Assembly (NCBI GenBank): GCA_002335845.1
Contig: DDCV01000145.1
Location: 1 to 40,093 of the forward strand
Direction: 5' to 3'
DNA from: Rickettsiales bacterium UBA1997
GTDB lineage: Bacteria; Pseudomonadota; Alphaproteobacteria; Rickettsiales; UBA1997
DNA: 40,093 nt
Both the position numbers and the translations under genes were made by a program. The notes under the pieces are model-generated. The model did not search any database. It was not told where the DNA came from and saw only the letters and a list, made by a program, of their open reading frames with translations. Below are positions 16,953 through 25,503 of the stretch, piece after piece (the first letter of the stretch is position 1; each line of letters opens with the position of its first letter).

Positions 16953-17475
16953 TTATAACCTGGTTATACACATATAGTGAAGCAAGCACACGTGAGTCTA
17001 TATTATTATTTTCAAATACTAGTTTATTTATATCATTCTTCTTACATTTTATAACTTCAAGATCTTCAGGTTCATCTCCCTCAAGTTTAGAAGGTACTAG
17101 ATTTTCAGCAAGAACAATATGCGTCTTATGATTCATGTAGCCCGGTGCTAAATCTAAAGTATAAATTTTTTTAATTTTCTCAGACTTATATCCTACCTCT
17201 TCTTGTAGCTCACGATTTGCTGCAACAAGTATAGACTCGCCATCATCAATTTTACCCTTTGGAAAGGTAAGTGAATAATCATCTATCCCGGCCGCATACT
17301 CTCTAATAAATAATATATCATCACCTAAAATAGGGATAATCATAACTGCCCCATTTCCTGTTCCAGATATTACTTCATAATCTCTTGTTACTTTATTACT
17401 AAACTCAATATTCAGCTTATTAAGCTTAAATAGTTTCGTGGTTATGATGATTGATTTATTTTTTATGGTAGGCAT
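16936..17475 (-). CDS. nudE: ADP compounds hydrolase NudE (Nudix)
   Basis: NudE hydrolyses ADP-ribose, Ap3A and NADH-type dinucleotides. The Nudix box is complete at residues 74-96: GKIDDGESILVAANREL followed by QEEVGY, with the REL-EE catalytic glutamates. Similarity to E. coli NudE extends outside the box, e.g. LNIEFSNKVTRDYE, LFIREYAAGIDDYSLTFPKG and SLEGDEPEDLEV. At 179 residues it is close to the E. coli length of 186. It is the first gene of a two-gene unit with cysQ and diverges from the HAD nucleotidase across 48 bp; in several Gammaproteobacteria the same three genes are grouped. Confidence 0.92.
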   Translation of the reverse strand: MPTIKNKSIIITTKLFKLNKLNIEFSNKVTRDYEVISGTGNGAVMIIPILGDDILFIREYAAGIDDYSLTFPKGKIDDGESILVAANRELQEEVGYKSEKIKKIYTLDLAPGYMNHKTHIVLAENLVPSKLEGDEPEDLEVIKCKKNDINKLVFENNNIDSRVLASLYVYNQVINDNKP

Positions 17476-17523
17476 TGTAAGATAAGTTCTTATATTTACT
17501 CAAATAATGATACAGTAATTATT

Positions 17524-18168
17524 ATGGAATTGAAAGATAACAAGTATTTTCTAATAGACCTTGATGGGGTAATTTTAGACACGAAATATGATAATTTTTT
17601 TTGGCAAGAATATATACCAAAAGTTTATGCCGAAAAAAATAATATTGCTCTTTCTGATGCAATTAATTTTACCCATTCTCTTTTTTATTATAAAAAAAAG
17701 ACCAAAGATTGGTATGATATAACTTACTGGTCTAATATTCTTGATATAGATATAGCGAAAGAAAAAGAAGTAAATATGGATAGAATATGCCTGAAGGATG
17801 GATCGCTAGATATTTTAGATAAGCTTAAATCTAAAGGGAAAGAATTATTTTTAATTACAAATGCGCACCGCATTACTTTAAATATTAAATTAAAAAAGTT
17901 TGATATTTCAAAATATTTTAGTGAGATGGTTTGTTCCCATGAGTTAGGCTATGTCAAAGAAGATATACAGTTTTGGCATATTTTAAGACTAAAATTAAAG
18001 CTAGACTATAAATATTCAGTTCTAGTTGAAGATACCTTTGATAATATTAATTCAGCTTATCATGCAGGGCTAAATAATTTTGTATATATATCTGATAATA
18101 AAAAATTTACTAGCCCATTATCGCCATTAATAGTGAAATCATTTAGTGAACTTTCCTCTAGCATTTAA
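17524..18168 (+). CDS. yrfG: HAD-family GMP/IMP nucleotidase-like protein (YrfG type)
   Basis: This haloacid-dehalogenase-fold phosphatase has the nucleophile motif DLDGV (Asp12 and Asp14), the threonine motif LITNAH, the lysine in GYVKED and the acidic motif VEDTFDNI. Between them, the FFWQEYIPKVYAEKN and WYDITYWSNILDIDI cap segments resemble E. coli YrfG (purine 5'-nucleotidase acting on GMP and IMP). The 214 residues fit. It faces the chorismate lyase gene and overlaps its end by 30 bp. The exact substrate is inferred from the family and from the neighbourhood with nudE. Confidence 0.85.
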   Translation: MELKDNKYFLIDLDGVILDTKYDNFFWQEYIPKVYAEKNNIALSDAINFTHSLFYYKKKTKDWYDITYWSNILDIDIAKEKEVNMDRICLKDGSLDILDKLKSKGKELFLITNAHRITLNIKLKKFDISKYFSEMVCSHELGYVKEDIQFWHILRLKLKLDYKYSVLVEDTFDNINSAYHAGLNNFVYISDNKKFTSPLSPLIVKSFSELSSSI

Positions 18169-18669
18169 ATATGATATGTTTTCAAATTCTATAGTATCCG
18201 GAAATATTTCATTAAGATAAATATTTTTGTATCGATAATTATATATTGAAATTCTATGTATGTTCCTACCTACTCTTTTATATACTATAGATTTTTTTTT
18301 AAAACGCCTAGGGTTTAATATATATATGCCAAGAGATCTAGCACCTAAAATTTTTAAAAACCTTTCTTTCCCAGAAACATGTTTAATTAACATGAATGTA
18401 TAAGCTTCAATTTTTGGGTAGTAATTTGTAGACAAAATAACTTTTCTATAAACTCCAATTCCTGTTACTTTATTCGGCAAATTACATTTCATTGATTGAT
18501 TAAGATATCTACACTCTTGATTTAAAACATTAACTGTAAATCCATGTTTATCTTTATACATTAATCTATTTGTTAATGAATTTTGATCTATAACACTTAA
18601 TTTTGTTTTAAGACTTAAGCTAATTAACTTTTTTTCATTTTTCCATTTAGATAAATATTGATTTGTCAT
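18139..18669 (-). CDS. ubiC: Chorismate lyase-like protein
   Basis: UbiC splits chorismate to 4-hydroxybenzoate and pyruvate, the entry step of ubiquinone synthesis. Similarity is low but laid out correctly: SLTNRL matches SMTKRF of E. coli, the strand YRKVILS carries the active-site arginine, the segment FLKILGARSLGIYIL matches the LGKTPLGRYLF region with its conserved Leu-Gly, and the C-terminal LNEIFPDTIEF carries the catalytic-site glutamate. The length of 176 is close to 165. It is strongly lysine- and isoleucine-rich. It follows recG by 3 bp and is last in the minus-strand operon. ubiA at 2910-3758 would use its product. Confidence 0.75.
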   Translation of the reverse strand: MTNQYLSKWKNEKKLISLSLKTKLSVIDQNSLTNRLMYKDKHGFTVNVLNQECRYLNQSMKCNLPNKVTGIGVYRKVILSTNYYPKIEAYTFMLIKHVSGKERFLKILGARSLGIYILNPRRFKKKSIVYKRVGRNIHRISIYNYRYKNIYLNEIFPDTIEFENISYLNARGKFTK

Positions 18670-18672
18670 AAT

Positions 18673-20748
18673 CTACAACTGAATCGTTTCTGCCGAATCT
18701 TTTCCCCACCGCTTAATTAGTTTATTTTTACTTTCCTCATCAATTTTATCGACACAGTTCATGGATTCACGTACGAGGTCGTAATTATTTAATGCATCAT
18801 CAGGTGTAGCTAATTTAAAATTGTGGTTAGCTCCTGACTGTTTATGCCCTAGATAGTCTCCTGAACCTCTAAGCTTTAGATCTTCCTCTGCAATCTTAAA
18901 TCCACTTGAGTTTAATTCTAATGCTTTTAGCCTATATAGCGCATGATCGCTTAAATTATTTTTACAAACAAGATAACAATAGCTTTGTTTTTCACTCCTG
19001 CCTACTCTTCCTCTGAGCTGATGTAATTGTGACAGTCCAAATCTATTAGGGTCTTCAATAACTATGCATGTTGCATTAGCAACATCTACGCCAACTTCAA
19101 TCATAGTTGTGCAAACTAGTATTTGAATTTCACCACTGACAAATTTTTTCATAGTTCTAATATTCTCTTTTGAGTCCACTCTACCGTGAAGCATACCAAT
19201 TGAAGTGGTTGCAAATCTATTAGACAAATCTTCATAGATTCCTTGGACATATTCACTTTCTGATGACTCAGTATAATCAATGCAAGAACAAACCCAATAG
19301 ACTTGTTCTTTATCATGCAATATTTTAGAAATATTATCATGGAGAATTGAACGCTTATCATGATCAATCATCTGAGTATTGATAGTTTTTCTATTCTTTG
19401 GAGATTCACCAATTATTGTATAATCTAACCCTTCATATAAAACTAATGATAATGATCTAGGAATAGGTGTAGCTGATAAATATAATTCATGTGGGATTAA
19501 TGGATTTTCACTATTCTTTAGAGTAAGTAATGCTCGTTGATTGATTCCAAACTTGTGCTGCTCATCAACTATTATGAGCCCTAAATTAAGAAAACGGACA
19601 TTGTCTTGAATTATAGAGTGTGTGCCAATTAGTATATCAGTATCACCTGACTGAACAGATTCAATAATTCTAGATTTTTCGCGTGGCGTTAAATTACTTT
19701 TTAGACACTCTATCTTTACTGGGAAACCTGAAAATATTTTTTGAAAAGTATTTGTATGTTGGTCTGCAAGAATTTCAGTTGGCACCAGAATTCCTGTTTG
19801 AAGATTTGACAGTTTAGAAAAATATGAGGCTATTATTGCAATTATAGTCTTTCCTGATCCAACATCGCCCTGTATAAGTCTTTTAGTGGGATAACTTTCT
19901 AGAAAACTATTTTTAATATCAGATATTGCATTTTTTTGTGATGCTGTTAAAGCAAAGGGCAAAGATACGATAAAGTCATTAATGGCATCTTCGGAGATAT
20001 TAAAAGCATATGACTTATTTGATTCATAAATCTTTTTTGCATCTAAAAGTAACAACTTATAAGCAAGAAGCTCTTCTATAACAAATCTTTGTCTTCCTAA
20101 TTCAAAATTAGCATTTGATATATCATAGTCATCGGAAGATGGAAAATGGCAATATTTTAGCGCATCAATATAGTAGGGTATTTCAAGATTTTTTAAAATC
20201 TCATTAGAGAAAATATCTGAGTTATTTGTACTACATACATAATCATATGCATGTTTAATAAATGATCTAATTTTATTTTGTGATACCATTTTTTTAGTTT
20301 TATAATAAGGCACCACATTTTCAATCTGTTTTTTATTACTAATAATTTCAACCTCGGGATGAATCATTTCAACTAATTTTCCCTTAATTCGCACTATTCC
20401 TGAAATACGTACTTCCATATTAGTTTTTAAACCAGAATAAATAATGATTTTATGTAGAAATCTTATTTGAATATTTGTGCCACCTATGTCAATTGTTAAT
20501 ATTAAATTTGGTTTATAATTTCTTGTTTGAAATACTTTAACAATTTTACCTATAAAGAGACAACTATCCCCATTAGAAACAGAAGATATATCAGATAATT
20601 TGGTTTTATCAATTAAAAAAGTTGGAAGAAATAAAATCAGGTCGCTGATTCTATTAATACCAATTTTATTAAGCTGTGTTTTAGTGGCAGGGCCAATACC
20701 AGGCAATCCTTCTAAGTCTCTATCATCTAATCTTTTTGTAATAACCAT
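18673..20748 (-). CDS. recG: ATP-dependent DNA helicase RecG
   Basis: RecG remodels stalled forks and Holliday junctions. An N-terminal wedge/OB domain (roughly residues 1-200, beginning LEGLPGIGPATKTQLNKIG) precedes superfamily-2 helicase domains with Walker A GDVGSGKTI near residue 295, the DEQHKFG box near 396, the SATPIPRSL motif III and the motif VI QLRGRVGR. The C-terminal SSGFKIAEEDLKLRGSGDYLG segment is also typical. The 691 residues match E. coli RecG (693). It starts 5 bp after ridA. No frameshift is seen. Confidence 0.97.
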   Translation of the reverse strand: MVITKRLDDRDLEGLPGIGPATKTQLNKIGINRISDLILFLPTFLIDKTKLSDISSVSNGDSCLFIGKIVKVFQTRNYKPNLILTIDIGGTNIQIRFLHKIIIYSGLKTNMEVRISGIVRIKGKLVEMIHPEVEIISNKKQIENVVPYYKTKKMVSQNKIRSFIKHAYDYVCSTNNSDIFSNEILKNLEIPYYIDALKYCHFPSSDDYDISNANFELGRQRFVIEELLAYKLLLLDAKKIYESNKSYAFNISEDAINDFIVSLPFALTASQKNAISDIKNSFLESYPTKRLIQGDVGSGKTIIAIIASYFSKLSNLQTGILVPTEILADQHTNTFQKIFSGFPVKIECLKSNLTPREKSRIIESVQSGDTDILIGTHSIIQDNVRFLNLGLIIVDEQHKFGINQRALLTLKNSENPLIPHELYLSATPIPRSLSLVLYEGLDYTIIGESPKNRKTINTQMIDHDKRSILHDNISKILHDKEQVYWVCSCIDYTESSESEYVQGIYEDLSNRFATTSIGMLHGRVDSKENIRTMKKFVSGEIQILVCTTMIEVGVDVANATCIVIEDPNRFGLSQLHQLRGRVGRSEKQSYCYLVCKNNLSDHALYRLKALELNSSGFKIAEEDLKLRGSGDYLGHKQSGANHNFKLATPDDALNNYDLVRESMNCVDKIDEESKNKLIKRWGKDSAETIQL

Positions 20749-20753
20749 TTAAA

Positions 20754-21146
20754 CTAATCATCATCAAATACAACTGCATCCATCTCAATATCAACATCTT
20801 TTGGCAGTCTACTAACTTCAACTGCTGCTCTAGCAGGAAATGGTTTTTCTATAAAGAATTCTTCCATAACACTATTTACTTTCTGAAAATTTGATAAATC
20901 TTTCAGGTATACATTTATTTTAACAGTATTGGAAATGCTAGCCCCGGATTCTTCAATAATTGCTTTTAAGTTATTAAAAACCTGCATTACTTGTTTATTA
21001 AAGTCACTAGATACTATTTCCATAGTTTCTGGCACAAGTGGAATCTGGCCTGAAATATAAATAAATCCACCAGCTCTTATAGCTTGACTGTATGGGCCTA
21101 AAGCTGCTGGAGCATTCATGGTACTTATAGATTTTATTTTGCTCAT
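20754..21146 (-). CDS. ridA: RidA family 2-iminobutanoate/2-iminopropanoate deaminase
   Basis: RidA hydrolyses reactive imine and enamine intermediates released by PLP enzymes such as threonine dehydratase. The signature regions APAALGPYSQAIR at the N terminus, ISGQIPLVPET and the C-terminal PARAAVEVSRLPKDVDIEMDAV with the key arginine are all present. The 130 residues are typical of this trimeric cytosolic protein. Its start overlaps the stop of the DUF971 gene by 4 bp (ATGA), and recG follows after 5 bp. Confidence 0.95.
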   Translation of the reverse strand: MSKIKSISTMNAPAALGPYSQAIRAGGFIYISGQIPLVPETMEIVSSDFNKQVMQVFNNLKAIIEESGASISNTVKINVYLKDLSNFQKVNSVMEEFFIEKPFPARAAVEVSRLPKDVDIEMDAVVFDDD

Positions 21147-21499
21147 GGCTTCTTCCTAACATATCCTGATTCAGCTAATTTTTCTAAATAGTCATGCCAA
21201 TAAGGTTTATAGTTTATTGAAAGATCATATAAATATTCCCATGAAAAGAGGCCTGTGCTATGCCCATCATCAAATATTATTTTAATAGCATAATTTCCTA
21301 CTGGCTCAATTGCATCTATATAAACGTTTTCTTTGCCTTTTTGTAGCACCTCTTGCCCTGGACCATGCCCCTTTACTTCAGCTGAAGGCGAAAAGCATCT
21401 AAGGTATTCCGTGGTTAGGTCAGCGCTTATCCCGTCTTCAAAACTTAGTGCTACTGTATTTGTTTTTTTGATATATCTAATTTCTAAAGGTTTAATCAT
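21143..21499 (-). CDS. DUF971 domain protein (gamma-butyrobetaine hydroxylase-like N-terminal domain)
   Basis: The 118-residue protein carries the DUF971 pattern: LRCFSPSAEVKGHGPGQ, then IEPVGNYAIKIIFDDGHSTG and SWEYLYDL. This small domain also occurs at the N terminus of gamma-butyrobetaine hydroxylase and next to iron-sulfur carrier proteins, but the stand-alone form has no settled function. The Zn-binding cysteines of the eukaryotic hydroxylase domain are not evident (one Cys in LRCFS). It is the first gene after a 53-bp gap downstream of xerC and is coupled to ridA by a 4-bp overlap. Confidence 0.85.
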   Translation of the reverse strand: MIKPLEIRYIKKTNTVALSFEDGISADLTTEYLRCFSPSAEVKGHGPGQEVLQKGKENVYIDAIEPVGNYAIKIIFDDGHSTGLFSWEYLYDLSINYKPYWHDYLEKLAESGYVRKKP

Positions 21500-21539
21500 G
21501 AACTAAGTATATATTTTTATTATTACTATTTCACTGACT

Positions 21540-21545
21540 ATTATA
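21540..21545 (-). promoter_or_regulatory. Possible -10 box upstream of DUF971-ridA-recG-ubiC
   Basis: On the minus strand a TATAAT hexamer stands in the 53-bp gap between xerC and the DUF971 gene, about 40 bp before the DUF971 ATG. No good -35 hexamer is seen at 16-18 bp, where the spacing falls into the xerC 3' end. It would allow the four downstream genes to be read apart from lptM-lysA-dapF-xerC. Confidence 0.3.
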
Positions 21546-21552
21546 TTAGAAG

Positions 21553-22455
21553 CTAGTCTTTAATCTCTTTAGCTCTTGGATGTGCCTTAACATATATATT
21601 CTTTAAATATTCAAAATTAACATTAGTGTAGATTTGGGTTGTACTAATATCTTCATGGCCTAAAAACTCTTGGACTGCACGCAGGTCACCTGAAGACTCA
21701 AGCAAATGAGTTGCACAAGAATGCCTTAATGTATGTGGGCTAATTTTACAGTTTAAACCAAGGGACTTACACCAGTAATCAAGCCTAATCTGAACTGACC
21801 TGTTAGATAGCCTGCCGCCAAACTTATTTAAGAAAAATGCTTTTTCTTGGCCTTTTACATGCTTTGAGCGTATTTTCACCCAAGCTAATAATGCTATAAT
21901 TGCTTTGGATCCTATAGGTAAATATCTCTGCTTGTTGCCTTTCCCTATAACTGAGAGTATTTTGTCATTTAGGCTAACCGATTGAGTATCCAAAGATGTT
22001 ATTTCACTAAGCCGCAAACCTGACCCATACATTAATTCAATCATTGCCTTATCTCTTATAGAGGCAAATGATGTTAAAGGAATATCACATAACAAGTCAA
22101 CCTGTTTAACAGATAAGATGTATGGGAGTTTTTGCAGCTTCTTAGGAACAGTTATTTTTTTTGATGGGTTGCTTTTAATTATTCTTTTTTTAATCATGAA
22201 ATTAAAAAACGAACGAATAGAAGAGGTTTTTCTAGAAAGAGATGTGGCTATCAATCCAGCACGATTTAATTTATTTATATAATTTTGAATATGGTCATTT
22301 GTTATTTCAGATATCATAAAAATATCTAAACCCAAAAGATATGTCTTGAATTTTATTAAATCAAGATTATAGTTCTTTAGTGTTGCGCTACTATATTGTT
22401 TTTCATATTTTAAATAAACAAGAAAATCTTGAATTTTATCAGCAATATCAGTCAT
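21553..22455 (-). CDS. xerC: Site-specific tyrosine recombinase XerC
   Basis: XerC acts with XerD at dif to resolve chromosome dimers. The catalytic residues are in place: Arg in GSGLRLSE, Lys in GKGNKQRYLPIG, HTLRHSCATHLL (His and Arg), and GHEDISTTQIY with the second His and the tyrosine nucleophile. The SAM-like N-terminal domain has the usual YSSATLKNYNLDLIKF. I place the start at the ATG at 22455, which overlaps the dapF stop and gives a 300-residue protein beginning MTDIADKI, like E. coli XerC; a TTG at 22476 is in frame. Order dapF-xerC is the usual gammaproteobacterial one and favours XerC over XerD. Confidence 0.94.
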   Translation of the reverse strand: MTDIADKIQDFLVYLKYEKQYSSATLKNYNLDLIKFKTYLLGLDIFMISEITNDHIQNYINKLNRAGLIATSLSRKTSSIRSFFNFMIKKRIIKSNPSKKITVPKKLQKLPYILSVKQVDLLCDIPLTSFASIRDKAMIELMYGSGLRLSEITSLDTQSVSLNDKILSVIGKGNKQRYLPIGSKAIIALLAWVKIRSKHVKGQEKAFFLNKFGGRLSNRSVQIRLDYWCKSLGLNCKISPHTLRHSCATHLLESSGDLRAVQEFLGHEDISTTQIYTNVNFEYLKNIYVKAHPRAKEIKD

Positions 22456-23341
22456 TCCATACGCCATCATATTCAAATGTACTTGGGCCAGAAAGATAGA
22501 GTTCAGGAGAATACTTACCGTCTAGATCTGTCATAAAAATATTCTGTATCTTTAGTTCCCCTCCTTCTTGGCTTATATCTAACTCATTAATTTTTTTAGA
22601 TCCATTTTCTGGCAATAACATAAACCGTGAAATAAATGCACCTGTCGCAGTGGCTCCACTACCACAAGATTTTGTCCATCCTGCACCACGCTCATTTACA
22701 CGCAAAATAATCAAACTATCATGTTCTTTCACAAATTCTTCTGTGTTTAAAATAAATGATATATTAACATTGCTATCATATAAAGAATTAAGGACATCAG
22801 AAATTTTTTCTTTATTATCAAAAGAGTTTTTAGAGAAGACAATGCAGTGAGAATTTCCTATAGATAAGTGAGAGTATGAGAAGGACCAAGACGATATTCC
22901 ACTATTTACTGAAACTTCATAATAATAATCCTTTACGCTAATTGAAATTTTTTCAGGTATCCTATTAGGGATATTTTCAAGAAACATCGCATTACCCATA
23001 CTAACCTTTATTTCTTTTTCGCTAATAAAGCTGACATTATATGGAACTAAATTCACAAATATTTTAGAGTCAAAAAAATTATACTTTCTATTCAAGAAAA
23101 GCATGATTGCTCTCATCCCATTCCCACATTGTTGTGCTGACGAGCCATCTTGATTGAAAATTTCACAGGTAACATTATTTGAATCTTTTATATTTAACAA
23201 TAAAAGCTGGTCACAACCAATAATATCTCGTGAACAAATTGAACGAATCTTTTTATTATCAAACTGATAAAGTAAGCCTGTATTATCAATGACAACAAAA
23301 TCATTCCCCTGGCTATTCATTTTTGTAAAAGGGACTTGCAT
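22448..23341 (-). CDS. dapF: Diaminopimelate epimerase
   Basis: DapF converts LL- to meso-diaminopimelate for lysine and peptidoglycan. Both catalytic cysteines are visible: Cys72 in QQCGNGMRA and the second in TKSCGSGATATGAF near residue 228. The start FTKMNSQGNDFVVID is the canonical N terminus. The 297 residues are slightly above E. coli length (274) owing to small lysine- and serine-rich insertions. It lies 20 bp downstream of lysA, which uses its product, and overlaps xerC by 8 bp. Confidence 0.96.
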   Translation of the reverse strand: MQVPFTKMNSQGNDFVVIDNTGLLYQFDNKKIRSICSRDIIGCDQLLLLNIKDSNNVTCEIFNQDGSSAQQCGNGMRAIMLFLNRKYNFFDSKIFVNLVPYNVSFISEKEIKVSMGNAMFLENIPNRIPEKISISVKDYYYEVSVNSGISSWSFSYSHLSIGNSHCIVFSKNSFDNKEKISDVLNSLYDSNVNISFILNTEEFVKEHDSLIILRVNERGAGWTKSCGSGATATGAFISRFMLLPENGSKKINELDISQEGGELKIQNIFMTDLDGKYSPELYLSGPSTFEYDGVWND

Positions 23342-23361
23342 GTTATCTTCTCAATCTATGT

Positions 23362-24612
23362 TTATAATAAATATTTTTTCTCATTTTCAAGTATCTGCTC
23401 GATGGTGTCTCTACCTCGAATTTTTCTTATATTTTGGCTATCTTTAGCAATGAGGTATTCTGCTGATTTCATTCTAGTATTATAATTAGAAGAAAGAGAA
23501 AAACCGTATGCACCAACAGATTCAACTGCTATGTAGTCACCCTTTGCTACAGAAAGACTTCTGTCTTTACCAATAAAATCCGCAGTTTCACATACAGGGC
23601 CCACAACATCGCATACTTTCTTATTGGTGCCATTACAAAAAACTTCTTTAATTGAATGATACGCACTATAAAGGGGTGGTCTTAAAAGATCAGTCATTCC
23701 CGCATCGACTATCACAAAATTTTTAGATGTAGATTTTTTTGTATTAATTACTTTTGAAATTAATAACCCTGCTTCCCCAACTATGGAACGACCTGGTTCA
23801 ATTAATATTGTAGTTGCAAGAGGTTTTAACAAATCAATTATTTCAGAAATAAAAAGACTCTTGTCTGGGCTTTTCTCATTATCATAAGGTATGCCTAGGC
23901 CTCCACCAATATCTATATGGCTTAACTTTATATTATTTTTTTGTAATTCCTTGATTATGGCAATAACTTTTAAAACAGATTCTTTAAAGGGACCTGTATC
24001 CATAATTTGTGATCCTATATGAAAATCTATACCCGTTATATTAATTCCTTTTAACTCATCAGCTTCTTTATATATATCTAAAATTTCTGTCTGTTCTATG
24101 CCAAACTTATTATCTTGCATCCCAGTAGTAATATAAGGATGCGTGTCTACATCAATAGCAGGGTTTATGCGGATAGAAATATTTGCACATAATTTTTTTT
24201 CTAGAGCTATGGCATTTATGGTACGAAGCTCATCCCTAGACTCAATATTGAAACACATAATATTCTTAGATAATGCAAATATAATTTCTTCTTCAGTTTT
24301 ACCAACACCAGAAAATACGGTTTTACTGGGATCTCCTCCTGCCCGAATTACTCTTGATAACTCACCGCCTGATACAATATCAAAGCCTGAACCTAGTTTT
24401 GCTAATAAAGATAATATAGATAAATTAGAATTTGCTTTAACTGAATAACATATTAAATGAGGATTATCTTTAAAACTTTTTTGATATGCTAAAAAATTAT
24501 TAGCAATCATCTTTTCAGAATATAAATAGAAGGGTGTTTGATTTAATAAGGCTAAGTCTAGTACATTTATGCCGTCAAAAAATAATATGTCATTATTATA
24601 TACTGTGGTCAT
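23362..24612 (-). CDS. lysA: Diaminopimelate decarboxylase
   Basis: LysA decarboxylates meso-diaminopimelate to lysine. It is a fold-III PLP enzyme: the Schiff-base lysine is in CYSVKANSN (Lys59), HIGSQI and DIGGGLGIPY bind phosphate, and EPGRSIVG, GPVCETADF (with the active-site cysteine) and the SVGAYGFSLSSNYN C-terminal element complete the pattern. The length of 416 residues is typical. It lies 9 bp after lptM and 20 bp before dapF in the standard lptM-lysA-dapF-xerC order. Confidence 0.97.
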   Translation of the reverse strand: MTTVYNNDILFFDGINVLDLALLNQTPFYLYSEKMIANNFLAYQKSFKDNPHLICYSVKANSNLSILSLLAKLGSGFDIVSGGELSRVIRAGGDPSKTVFSGVGKTEEEIIFALSKNIMCFNIESRDELRTINAIALEKKLCANISIRINPAIDVDTHPYITTGMQDNKFGIEQTEILDIYKEADELKGINITGIDFHIGSQIMDTGPFKESVLKVIAIIKELQKNNIKLSHIDIGGGLGIPYDNEKSPDKSLFISEIIDLLKPLATTILIEPGRSIVGEAGLLISKVINTKKSTSKNFVIVDAGMTDLLRPPLYSAYHSIKEVFCNGTNKKVCDVVGPVCETADFIGKDRSLSVAKGDYIAVESVGAYGFSLSSNYNTRMKSAEYLIAKDSQNIRKIRGRDTIEQILENEKKYLL

Positions 24613-24621
24613 TTATTGGTC

Positions 24622-24789
24622 TCAATAACTATTATTTTCAGATTCTTGCTGGTCTATAGAATTTTCCATTTTTTCCTGAGGCATGGTTAAGGGGCCCTTA
24701 TTTCCACAAGATGTTATGATTATCAAGAATGGTATGACCAAGACATATTTAAGAGCCACGTTATGAAGATAATTAATTTTTTCTGACAT
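24622..24789 (-). CDS. lptM: Small LPS-assembly lipoprotein LptM (YifL-like)
   Basis: The short product has a hydrophobic signal segment (YVLVIPFLIIITS) followed by the lipobox cysteine in SCGNKGPL, the hallmark of LptM/YifL, an outer-membrane lipoprotein that supports LptD maturation. A polar Gln/Glu/Asn-rich tail follows. Position directly before lysA is conserved in Gammaproteobacteria. The start is uncertain: the ATG at 24789 is chosen because a TATAAT on the same strand lies just upstream; an ATG at 24807 would overlap that box, and a GTG at 24759 would give a more typical n-region. Confidence 0.82.
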   Translation of the reverse strand: MSEKINYLHNVALKYVLVIPFLIIITSCGNKGPLTMPQEKMENSIDQQESENNSY

Positions 24790-24796
24790 ATGGTAC

Positions 24797-24802
24797 ATTA
24801 TA
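24797..24802 (-). promoter_or_regulatory. Possible -10 box for lptM-lysA-dapF-xerC
   Basis: A minus-strand TATAAT ends 8 bp before the ATG at 24789. If used, transcription would begin near that ATG, leaving a very short or absent leader, or a leader of about 30 nt if the GTG at 24759 is the true start. No clear -35 hexamer is found. The divergent esterase gene begins 32 bp away. Confidence 0.35.
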
Positions 24803-24833
24803 GTCATAATATTGGATTGCTACTAGGCTGATA

Positions 24834-25469
24834 ATGAATTTAAATAATGATGATTTTATAACTATTGGAAATAAGAAGAGTTCTAAAGTAAGTATTCTTT
24901 GGTTTCATGGGTACGGCTCAAATAATTGGTCATTTGAACCAACCATGAAGTTAATAAATATGAGATTGAATGAAGTCGCATATATTATATTACCTAATGC
25001 TCCAATTATAGATGGGAAAAGTTCATGGTATCCTTTACCAACTAGAAATAATAATGGTAATTTGGTAGAAGATTATGATGGCCTCAGCAAATCAATTGAA
25101 GCTATTGATGATTTAATTGAGTCTTTATCATTAGATCAAAACAAAAAATTTATAGTTGGCGGATTTTCTCAGGGAGCAGCCCTGTCTTTAAGTTTACTGT
25201 TTAAGTCAAGACATGAAATTGATGGCTGTGCCGCATTATCGGGTTATATGCCATCTGCTGATAAATTTAAAGAATTTTCACTAAAGAGTGATAATATCTT
25301 TATTGCACATGGCTATGAAGACAAAGCAATTAATTATGATGATTTTAAAAAAACACTGGCTTTTCTTGAAACTAAAACTGATGAGCTTACTAAGCATACT
25401 GGTGATTTTGGGCATACAATAACGCATGAGGTAAGCGAAGGTTTCATCCAATGGCTTCAAAAAATTTAA
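24834..25469 (+). CDS. Alpha/beta-hydrolase carboxylesterase (phospholipase/carboxylesterase family)
   Basis: This 211-residue cytosolic serine hydrolase belongs to the small carboxylesterase/acyl-protein-thioesterase family found in Pseudomonas and many Gammaproteobacteria. The oxyanion-hole strand is WFHGYGSN, the nucleophile elbow is GGFSQGA (Ser112), the acid lies in HGYEDKAINY (Asp163) and the histidine in DFGHTITHE (His194). PNAPIIDGKSSWYPL is the usual loop before the nucleophile. The natural substrate is not known. It is a single gene, diverging from lptM, and its stop codon lies within a strong hairpin. Confidence 0.87.
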   Translation: MNLNNDDFITIGNKKSSKVSILWFHGYGSNNWSFEPTMKLINMRLNEVAYIILPNAPIIDGKSSWYPLPTRNNNGNLVEDYDGLSKSIEAIDDLIESLSLDQNKKFIVGGFSQGAALSLSLLFKSRHEIDGCAALSGYMPSADKFKEFSLKSDNIFIAHGYEDKAINYDDFKKTLAFLETKTDELTKHTGDFGHTITHEVSEGFIQWLQKI

Positions 25470-25494
25470 TGAGCTCTTAAATAGAGCTCATTAA
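25466..25494. terminator. Perfect 12-bp inverted repeat between convergent genes, likely terminator
   Basis: TTAATGAGCTCT (25466-25477) and AGAGCTCATTAA (25483-25494) are exact reverse complements around a 5-nt loop TAAAT. Read on the minus strand, the stem is followed within a few bases by a run of six Ts, the layout of an intrinsic terminator for the 118-residue gene. On the plus strand, the esterase stop is inside the stem and only a broken T-rich stretch (near 25501) follows, so it may work less well in that direction. It is the clearest hairpin I saw in the window. Confidence 0.75.
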
Positions 25495-25503
25495 GCTAGA
25501 ATT

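Noticed and set aside
16989..16994. CACGTG core as a third parS site
   Set aside because: The flanks do not have the TTTC/GAAA arms, so only the six-base core matches.
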